From: SAR116 cluster bacterium
GTDB taxonomy: Bacteria > Pseudomonadota > Alphaproteobacteria > Puniceispirillales > Puniceispirillaceae
Reading direction: 5' to 3'
Length of the DNA: 64,000 nucleotides
Assembly (NCBI GenBank): GCA_004212735.1
Contig: SHBD01000006.1
Coordinates: 1-64,000, forward strand
Shown here: positions 16,136 through 22,703 of the stretch, piece after piece
How positions within the stretch are numbered: position 1 is the stretch's first letter
Layout: every line of letters starts with the position of its first letter
The notes under the pieces: generated by a model
Seen by the model: only the letters and a program-made list of their open reading frames with translations
Databases searched by the model: none
Told to the model about the DNA's origin: nothing
Program-made: the position numbers and the translations under genes

Positions 16136-17800
16136 TTATGTTTTCCACCAGCGAAGTGAACAGCGGTGGCCGTCCAGCTCCCAGTCGTTGCCGACAACAT
16201 CCGGAACACCCACGGAAGTGCGGTATCCCATCAGCTCTGACTGGAACAATGGCAGACACAGACCGCCATCATTATGCACGATCTGCTGCATCTCGACATA
16301 CATCGAACGACGCTTTGAGGTGTCTGTCTCGGCGCGTGCCTCGAGCAGCAGCTTGTCAAAGCCGGCATTCTTCCAATTGGTGTCGTTCCAGCCTGCATCG
16401 GAGGCATAGATCAATGAGAAGATCCAGTCTTCGGTAGGCCGGCCACTCCAGTAACAGGCGGAAAAGGCCTTCTGCATCCAGACATTTGACCAGTAGCCAT
16501 CATTCGGCTCACGCACAACCTCGATGTTGATGCCCGCAGCCTTGGCAGATTCTGCCATCAGCGAGCCCGCATCGACAGCGCCGGCAAAGCCGGTGTCAGC
16601 CGCGTGGAACTTGATGGACAGACCGTCATGACCTGCTTTTTTCAGCAATGATTTCGCCAATTCCGGGTCATATTCACGCTGTGGCAGCTCATCGGTGGTT
16701 GCCCGGTAGATGTTGGCAGGACCGATCGGGTTGTCGTTGCCAAGTTCACCATAGCCGAAAAGCACCTTGTCCAGCCATTCCTGACGGTTGACGATGTGCT
16801 TGATCGCGTTCCGAACATTGGGATCCGTAAATGGCTCCTTGTCGCAATGCATCGGCAGGGTAACCTGCTTGTTGCCTGTCGAGATCAGCGTCTTGACGTT
16901 GGGCATCTGCTTCAGCCGTGACGCCGTTTTCGGTGGCACGTTGTTGATACAGTCGATCGCACCGGTTGACAGCGCCGACATACGGGCTGTCGGGTCGATG
17001 ATGCCAAGCGTCTCAACCTCATCGAAATACGCCTCATTACCAGTGTTCCAGTAATTCGGGTTTTTCGTTGTGAAGGCACGGACACCCGGATCATATTCCT
17101 CAAGAACATAACCACCAGCGCCAACGCCAGACTGCCAGTCGATGGTGCCATCACCATTTGATGGGCAGATATTGAGGTGATAGTCAGACAGCGCAACCGG
17201 AATATCGGCATTGCCCTCATTCAGCTCAACGATGACGGTATTCTTGCCATCAGCCGTGATTGACTTGATGCCGCTGACAATACCTTTGGCCGCTGATGTT
17301 GACTCCTCGCCCATATGGTGACGGATGGAGTCAACGATGTCCTCGGAGGTCATGGATTTTCCATTATGGAACTCGACACCCTGACGGACGTTGAATTTCC
17401 ATGTCTTACCACCGTTTGACGGCTCAAAGCTCTCACACAGATCGCCTTCGATCTGGCCATCTGGCCGGATCCGGGTCATGTTGCCGCGTGTCTGGCCCAT
17501 CAACACGTTGATGTTAAAGGCGTCAAGAATCTGGCCCGGGTCAAGAACGTCACTTGTCGAACCACCGGTGATGCCAATTTTGAGGCGGCCACCAGCCTTT
17601 GGTGTTGCAGCGAGCGCCTGCTCAACAACGGTTGATGCGCCGGTCATGGACACACCAAGCGCCAGAGCGCCCGTCATGAAGCCGCGACGACTGATGTTTC
17701 CTGACAGAAAGCCGGTCTGCAGCTTGTCAGCTTTAATCTGAGTTTCCTTGTCCGCTACTTCCGAAGCAATATCGTACATCGGATTTCTTGGATCTTCCAT
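16136..17800 (-). CDS. ABC transporter substrate-binding protein, family 5, Tat-exported
   Basis: 554 residues from ATG 17800, chosen because GGGAGGA lies just upstream. The open frame extends to 17911 but that part lacks family similarity. A twin-arginine signal is visible (SRRGFM at 37-42, hydrophobic run to about 57, ALA-A near 62-65). The mature part is an SBP_bac_5 protein: GRLKIGITGG, the FEPSNGGKTWKFNVRQGVEF strand and SIRHHM follow the DppA/OppA pattern. It would capture the transported compound in the periplasm. The long 30-residue region before the twin arginines is unusual. Confidence 0.9.
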   Translation of the reverse strand: MEDPRNPMYDIASEVADKETQIKADKLQTGFLSGNISRRGFMTGALALGVSMTGASTVVEQALAATPKAGGRLKIGITGGSTSDVLDPGQILDAFNINVLMGQTRGNMTRIRPDGQIEGDLCESFEPSNGGKTWKFNVRQGVEFHNGKSMTSEDIVDSIRHHMGEESTSAAKGIVSGIKSITADGKNTVIVELNEGNADIPVALSDYHLNICPSNGDGTIDWQSGVGAGGYVLEEYDPGVRAFTTKNPNYWNTGNEAYFDEVETLGIIDPTARMSALSTGAIDCINNVPPKTASRLKQMPNVKTLISTGNKQVTLPMHCDKEPFTDPNVRNAIKHIVNRQEWLDKVLFGYGELGNDNPIGPANIYRATTDELPQREYDPELAKSLLKKAGHDGLSIKFHAADTGFAGAVDAGSLMAESAKAAGINIEVVREPNDGYWSNVWMQKAFSACYWSGRPTEDWIFSLIYASDAGWNDTNWKNAGFDKLLLEARAETDTSKRRSMYVEMQQIVHNDGGLCLPLFQSELMGYRTSVGVPDVVGNDWELDGHRCSLRWWKT

Positions 17801-18096
17801 TTTATCCTCCCAGGAAGTTTTTATGAAAATTAGTAAAAGGTGAAGCGCGTGCTTTTGCAAGCCCTTATCACCAGAAAAGCCAAGGGAAATCGTCTTTATT
17901 CTGACCAGCACTCATAAAACTGACCAAAAGTAAGTCAATCTGCCACATGCACCCATCATTTTACCGAAACGGGAATGGGAGATTGACGGGCGCTGGGGAG
18001 GTGAAGATGAAAATCATCTCTGCTCAAACATCAATGGTGGAAGATTGTGAATCCGGATGATCGGGAGAAATATGGCCAGTGTCATTGATATGGGTA
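17801..18096. other. 296-bp gap between binding protein and EamA gene
   Basis: It should hold the leftward promoter of the transporter operon, though no convincing -35/-10 pair was picked. A strong GGGGAGGTG ribosome site precedes ATG 18007, but that frame ends after 17 codons (MKIISAQTSMVED...). This looks like the start of a lost gene. An overlapping frame reads HQWWKIVNPDDREKYGQ, also protein-like and unrecognised. Confidence 0.3.
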
Positions 18097-18945
18097 TCAC
18101 CGTTTTACCAGAGCAACGAAACCTGCACACATGATGATCGCACCACCCAACATTGTCGAACTGGAGGGAATGGTGTTCAACATGAGGAACGCAAAGACGG
18201 GGGCCAGAGGGGTTTCAAGCGCGCTGAGCAGAGCTGACTCCGCAGGAGAGATCCATTTCGAGCCTTCTGCCAATAATAAGGCCGCTGCACAGAATGAAAG
18301 TGAAAACAGAGCAATCAACCACAGATCATCCGGGTTCACCGTCACATCCATTTTGATCAACAATGTCACAAACAATGGCACTAAATTGGCCAGAACAAGG
18401 GGCAAGGTGACAGGTGTTTCAGGGAATCGCCGATAGATGCAAAGATATGATGCCATGCCCAAAGTCATGACAAGAGCCAGGACATCACCAAAAATCCCGC
18501 CACCGTCAGTCGAGTCACGCATGATGATTGCCACCCCGAGAAGAGACACCATGCCGGCGACCATGACCACCGGTCGGGGACGTTCAGCGAACCATGTCCA
18601 GGCGATGACAGCGGCGAGAAAGGGTGCGGTGGCATAAATCAGCGCAACATTCGCAACCGAAGTATGTTTGAACGCAAGAATAAAGGCAGTCCCGCTAACC
18701 GCAGCGAAAAATGTGGCAACCCACGCCGCACCCCGAAACGCGTCTATCTCCTCTGCCAGCCTTTTGCGCACCATCAGCAAGCCACCAAAGAACATGGTGA
18801 TAAACACGCCGCGCAGAACGACGATGGTCCATCCGTCAGCCGGGATCAGTTTTACAAAGACGCCGGTCAGGCTGAAAAACACCGCCGAGGCAACCACCAT
18901 GACCCTGCCCCGCTTTGCGGAATAATCATAGGGCGGAATAATCAT
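18097..18945 (-). CDS. EamA-family (DMT) transporter
   Basis: 282 residues, ten predicted helices in two EamA halves, starting RVMVVASAVFFSLTGVFVKL and with the second half from about FGDVLALVMTLGMASYL. Such permeases export or import amino acids and other small metabolites. The substrate is not predictable. The start region is itself duplicated: a 16-bp unit containing ATG is repeated, so 18945 may be a repeat-created start and ATG 18900 the older one. It is the most downstream gene of the leftward group with the AA_synth, hydrolase and RidA genes. Confidence 0.8.
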   Translation of the reverse strand: MIIPPYDYSAKRGRVMVVASAVFFSLTGVFVKLIPADGWTIVVLRGVFITMFFGGLLMVRKRLAEEIDAFRGAAWVATFFAAVSGTAFILAFKHTSVANVALIYATAPFLAAVIAWTWFAERPRPVVMVAGMVSLLGVAIIMRDSTDGGGIFGDVLALVMTLGMASYLCIYRRFPETPVTLPLVLANLVPLFVTLLIKMDVTVNPDDLWLIALFSLSFCAAALLLAEGSKWISPAESALLSALETPLAPVFAFLMLNTIPSSSTMLGGAIIMCAGFVALVKR

Positions 18946-18966
18946 AGGGCGGTATCATCATGCAGG
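18919..18966 (-). repeat. 16-bp repeat around the EamA start codon
   Basis: GGAATAATCATAGGGC at 18919-18934 and 18935-18950, with a diverged third copy to 18966. Each copy carries an ATG on the minus strand, in different frames because 16 is not a multiple of three. Confidence 0.8.
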
Positions 18967-19022
18967 AAGGGGCTGGATCGCTTTAGGTCCGTCATCGACC
19001 TCAGGTTACACAGGGGTAATAA

Positions 19023-19625
19023 TCAGACACCAGCCGGATTATCAACATCGGCGCCGATGGCGGCAAGATCGGTATAGCGGTCGCCAATGCGATGATGCGG
19101 GCGGCCGCCACTGGCCCCACCAAAGGCGGCGATCAGCTCATCAGCGGCGGGCGCATCATGAACCGACATCTGCACGGTCAGATAATGCGAGCGGCGGCCG
19201 GTGTCATTCTTGTCCATCAGGGGGATGTTGATCTGGGTGTTGGCCGGACCGCGTGTGTTGGTAAAGCCGAGATAGCTCTTGCCAGCAACCGCCTGGCGAA
19301 AGAAATTGCCGAAATGCAGCGTGTGGATCAGCGCGGAGGCATGTTCAAGCTCGCAATCGGTGCCCGACATGGCGGCCTTGCCAAACGCCTCAATGGCGTC
19401 ACCGCCGCCACCCATCTTCAGCATCTCATCCGTCAGGCGCTGGCCAAGAATGGGGCCAAAAGCCTGAATTTCCGGGGACAGGTCCTCGACAAAGCCGCGC
19501 CCGGCCCACGGGTTTTTGACGATCGCCGCCGCAGCAAAAATATCCAGCGGCCGGGGCGCATCGCGCCCACCCTCGACCAAAATGGTTTCTTTATAGGTTA
19601 CGATCTTGCGGATGGTCAATTTCAT
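19023..19625 (-). CDS. Amino acid synthesis (AA_synth, former DUF1185) family protein
   Basis: 200 residues matching the AA_synth/DUF1185 pattern. It starts with IRKIVTYKETILVEGG, followed by AAAAIVKNPWAGRGFVEDLS, a glycine-rich KMGGGGDAIEAFGKAA and KSYLGFTNTRGPAN. Despite the family name the biochemical role is not established to my knowledge. Members are found in catabolic clusters with RidA proteins and hydrolases, as here: the hydrolase gene lies 27 bp upstream and RidA before it. GGAG seven bases before ATG supports the start. A step in breakdown of a nitrogen compound is inferred from context only. Confidence 0.8.
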   Translation of the reverse strand: MKLTIRKIVTYKETILVEGGRDAPRPLDIFAAAAIVKNPWAGRGFVEDLSPEIQAFGPILGQRLTDEMLKMGGGGDAIEAFGKAAMSGTDCELEHASALIHTLHFGNFFRQAVAGKSYLGFTNTRGPANTQINIPLMDKNDTGRRSHYLTVQMSVHDAPAADELIAAFGGASGGRPHHRIGDRYTDLAAIGADVDNPAGV

Positions 19626-19652
19626 CGGTGGCTCCAGCGAGGTTGGTTCGAA

Positions 19653-20522
19653 TCAGCGGGGGATGGTGGCACAGAATTGTGCCAAATGGTGATTAAAAAT
19701 GTCCGGCGCCTCACACATCGCCATATGGCGCAGACCCGGCAGAATGACCAGTGAGGCCCCGGCAATCTCTGCCGCTATGGCGGCGCTCATCGCCGGGTTG
19801 TTGCCGTAATCCTCATCCCCGGTGAGAACAAGGCAGGGTGCGGCAATCGGCGGGGATGGCGCGACCAGCTCGGCAACGCCATCAACCAGCACCTGATAAA
19901 TGGCGGGATAGATTTGTGGATCATTGGCCAGCACCCAATCACGCACATCCTGCATGACCGCCGGATTGGCCGCGTGAAAACCGGGCGTGAACCAGCGTTC
20001 AAGCGCCGCATCAATTGTGGCCCCCGGCCCGGCCGCCGCCGCCTGATAAACGCGCGCCTGAATGGCATCCTGTTCGGCTTTGGTTCGGGCATGGGGTGAA
20101 TTGAGGATGGCAAGACCGCTGACCAGATGTGGCATATCCATGGCGATCCGCCGGACGATCATGCCGCCAAGCGAAAACCCGGCAATGATCGCATGGGGCA
20201 GATCAAAATGCGTCATGACGCCGGCAAACTGGCGGGCAAAGAGTGCCAGCGAGGGAGGTTCGGGCGGCGCCGGCGAGTCACCATGGCCGTAGAGGTCATA
20301 GGTGATGATGTGCCGGTCTTGCGACAGGGCGGGTGTCTGTTCGCGCCACATTGCCCGATTGAGACCAAGGCCATGGATCAGGATCAAAGGTGGGCGTGAG
20401 GGTGATGGAGCCGCATCCGGGCCGAAAAGCTGGCAGGCGGTGCCATCAGCACAATGGATGGGCGCATGGCTGATCATCGGGGTGGCCATCGGGGGGGCCA
20501 TCGGAGGGGCGCTTGTCACCAC
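19653..20522 (-). CDS. Alpha/beta hydrolase (RutD/PcaD-like)
   Basis: About 289 residues. Oxyanion strand LILIHGLGLNRAMW, nucleophile elbow GFSLGG, acid in VLTGDEDYGNNPA and histidine in GLRHMAM make a complete catalytic triad. The best general match is the 3-oxoadipate enol-lactonase / aminoacrylate hydrolase group. The gene abuts RidA: the GTG at 20522 follows the RidA stop directly. The first 15 residues derive from a 12-bp repeat (MAPPMATPM), and ATG 20477 may be the older start. Pairing of RidA with such a hydrolase recalls RutC-RutD of pyrimidine breakdown. Confidence 0.8.
   Translation of the reverse strand: MVTSAPPMAPPMATPMISHAPIHCADGTACQLFGPDAAPSPSRPPLILIHGLGLNRAMWREQTPALSQDRHIITYDLYGHGDSPAPPEPPSLALFARQFAGVMTHFDLPHAIIAGFSLGGMIVRRIAMDMPHLVSGLAILNSPHARTKAEQDAIQARVYQAAAAGPGATIDAALERWFTPGFHAANPAVMQDVRDWVLANDPQIYPAIYQVLVDGVAELVAPSPPIAAPCLVLTGDEDYGNNPAMSAAIAAEIAGASLVILPGLRHMAMCEAPDIFNHHLAQFCATIPR
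20472..20507 (-). repeat. Three 12-bp repeats at the hydrolase N terminus
   Basis: Units at 20472, 20484 and 20496 related to GGCCATCGGGGG. Each adds a possible in-frame ATG to the N terminus of the hydrolase. Confidence 0.75.
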
Positions 20523-20948
20523 TCAATCCCCGGATGAAGTTGTGGGGGTTTGGGGATGATAGGCGATCACCTCAATCTCGATCTTCACATCGACCAGCAG
20601 ATCGCTGACCACGGCTGAGCGTGCCGGTGGCGCATGCGGGAAATATTCGGCATAGACAGCGTTGAAGCCGGGGAAATCATCGCGCGAGGTTAACCAGACC
20701 ATAGATTTGACCACATCCGCCAGAGCGCAGCCGGCAAGCGCCAGCGTCGCGGCGATATCATCAAGAACGGCGCGGGTCTGATCCTCTATGCTGCCATCAG
20801 TCATCACCGCGCCATCCCGCATCGGCACCTGTCCGGTCAGATAAACCATATCGCCAGCGCGCACCGCACGCGATAGTGACAGGGTACGCCCATTGATTAC
20901 GACCGGCCCGCCAATCACCTGTTTTGCCATCATTGCCTCACTTGTCAT
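20523..20948 (-). CDS. RidA/YjgF/RutC-family enamine-imine deaminase
   Basis: 141 residues or slightly fewer. RidA features are VYLTGQVPMRDG, QTRAVLDDIAATLALAG and the active-site arginine in PPARSAVVSDLLVDVKIEIEVIA. RidA proteins hydrolyse reactive enamines/imines. Relatives include 2-aminomuconate deaminase and RutC. It is divergent from an aldehyde dehydrogenase and directly followed by an alpha/beta hydrolase, a set that suits stepwise breakdown of a nitrogen heterocycle or aminomuconate-like intermediate. The ribosome site and start exist twice: ATG 20948 and ATG 20933 are each preceded by AAGTGAGGCA because of an 18-bp duplication. Confidence 0.85.
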   Translation of the reverse strand: MTSEAMMAKQVIGGPVVINGRTLSLSRAVRAGDMVYLTGQVPMRDGAVMTDGSIEDQTRAVLDDIAATLALAGCALADVVKSMVWLTSRDDFPGFNAVYAEYFPHAPPARSAVVSDLLVDVKIEIEVIAYHPQTPTTSSGD

Positions 20949-20963
20949 CAGTGCCTCACTTGA
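20928..20963 (-). repeat. 18-bp duplication of the RidA ribosome site and start
   Basis: CATCATTGCCTCACTTGT (20928-20945) and CATCAGTGCCTCACTTGA (20946-20963) differ at two positions. On the minus strand each supplies a Shine-Dalgarno-like GAGGCA and a nearby ATG. Confidence 0.85.
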
Positions 20964-20979
20964 ATTTTTGTAGCCTTAA

Positions 20980-21044
20980 TTGGAGTCTCTTGTTGGAGTC
21001 CCTTGTTGGAGTCCCTTGTTGGAGTCTCTTGTTGGAGTATCTGG
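20980..21044 (+). repeat. Five 13-bp tandem repeats (TTGGAGTCCCTTG)
   Basis: Copies at 20980, 20993, 21006, 21019 and 21032 in the divergent gap between RidA and the aldehyde dehydrogenase, with one or two changes each. Confidence 0.9.
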
Positions 21045-21209
21045 CCAAGCCTAGGGGATGTTGCATTTGCGGTGCAAGCCCCCTCAAACCTTCAGAATGG
21101 CCAGTCATAGGCTGGCGAGGGATTTTCTTGGGAGCAGAATTATGCAAGCATCGCACAGGTTTGAAATCCACGCGTCCGATGACGCGCATTTTTTTCGAGG
21201 GAGAGGTAA

Positions 21210-22694
21210 ATGTCTGAGCCAATTCACTATCGTATGCTGATCAATGGAGAGTGGGTCGACGCCAGCGATGGCGCCCGGTTCGACAGTATCAACCCGGCGA
21301 CCGAACAGGCGTGGTGCAGCATCCCCGAGGCCACCGCCGATGATATCAACCGCGCCGTTGAAACCGCGCATGACGCCTTTAGCAGCGGCGAATGGGCCAG
21401 CCTAACGCCGACAGCACGGGGCAAATATCTGCGCCGTCTGGCCGAATTGCTGGATGAGCAGTCCGAGCATCTTGGCCGGATTGAGACGATCGATACGGGG
21501 AAAATGCTGAAGGAAACCCGGTGGCAGGCAAAATATATTGCCGAGTTTTTTCAGTTCTATGCCGGGTGTGCCGACAAGATCAGCGGCCAGACATTGCCGA
21601 TCGACAAGCCGGATATGATGACGATCACCCTGCGCGAGCCGCTTGGGGTGGTGGCCGCCGTGGTGCCGTGGAATTCGCAATTGTTTCTGGTCGCGGTGAA
21701 GATCGGGCCAGCGTTGGCGGCGGGGAACGTTGTGGTGCTGAAAGCGTCCGAGCATGCGTCGGCGGCAATGCTGGAATTTGGCAAGCTGGTCGAGGCCGCA
21801 GGCTTTCCCCCCGGCGTGATCAACATCGTCACCGGCCATGCCGACCCATGCGGCAAGGTGCTGACATCGCATCCGCTGGTCCAGCGAATCAGCTTTACCG
21901 GGGGCACCGGGGCGGCAAAACATGTGGTGCGCAATTCGGCAGAGAATTTTGCCCAGGTGTCGCTGGAGCTTGGCGGTAAATCGCCCTTTATCGTGTTTGG
22001 CGATGCCAATATCGAGAGCGCGGTCAATGGCTCCATCGCTGGTATTTTTGGTGCCAGCGGCCAGAGCTGTGTCGCCGGATCACGGCTGTATCTGCATAAC
22101 AGCATCGCCGACGAGTTTCTGGAACGGATGCTGGCGGTGACAGCCACGATCCGCATTGGCGATCCGCTGGCCGAAGAGACGCAGATGGGACCGCTGGCAA
22201 CGCTGGCGCAGATTGAGCATATCGAGAGGCAGGTCGCGCTGGCACAGGAACAGGGCGGCACGGTGCTTAGCGGTGGCAAGCGTCCGCAAACGCCAAATCA
22301 GGGCTGGTTCTATGAGCCGACAATCATCGCCTGCCCGGACCAGAAAATGACGATTGTCGATACCGAGCTGTTCGGGCCGGTGTTGAGCGTGCTGCGCTTT
22401 GACGATGAGGATGAGGTAACGGCGCTGGCGAATGACAGCAAGTTTGGCCTTGCCGCTGGTGTGTTTACGCAGAATGGCGCGCGCGCCATGCGCATGACCA
22501 AGGCGTTGCGGGCAGGTATTGTCTGGGTCAACACCTACCGCGTCGTCTCGCCAATCGCCGAATTTGGTGGTTACAAGGAGTCCGGCTATGGGCGGGAAAG
22601 CGGCATGCAGGCGATCTATGACTATACGCGGCCAAAAACCGCCTGGATCAACATTTCGGATGAGGCCATGGCCAACCCGTTCGTCATGCGCTAA
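21210..22694 (+). CDS. Aldehyde dehydrogenase family protein
   Basis: 494 residues, full-length NAD(P)-dependent aldehyde dehydrogenase. It shows the cofactor/fold motif VVPWNSQLFL, catalytic Glu in LELGGKSP and catalytic Cys in GASGQSCVAGSRL. The C-terminal GGYKESGYGRESG is typical. GGGAGAGG lies just upstream of the ATG. It belongs to the branch that oxidises semialdehydes (2-hydroxymuconate, betaine, succinate types). The substrate cannot be read off. It is divergent from RidA and probably shares control with it. Confidence 0.9.
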   Translation: MSEPIHYRMLINGEWVDASDGARFDSINPATEQAWCSIPEATADDINRAVETAHDAFSSGEWASLTPTARGKYLRRLAELLDEQSEHLGRIETIDTGKMLKETRWQAKYIAEFFQFYAGCADKISGQTLPIDKPDMMTITLREPLGVVAAVVPWNSQLFLVAVKIGPALAAGNVVVLKASEHASAAMLEFGKLVEAAGFPPGVINIVTGHADPCGKVLTSHPLVQRISFTGGTGAAKHVVRNSAENFAQVSLELGGKSPFIVFGDANIESAVNGSIAGIFGASGQSCVAGSRLYLHNSIADEFLERMLAVTATIRIGDPLAEETQMGPLATLAQIEHIERQVALAQEQGGTVLSGGKRPQTPNQGWFYEPTIIACPDQKMTIVDTELFGPVLSVLRFDDEDEVTALANDSKFGLAAGVFTQNGARAMRMTKALRAGIVWVNTYRVVSPIAEFGGYKESGYGRESGMQAIYDYTRPKTAWINISDEAMANPFVMR

Positions 22695-22703
22695 GCCGCC
22701 TGA

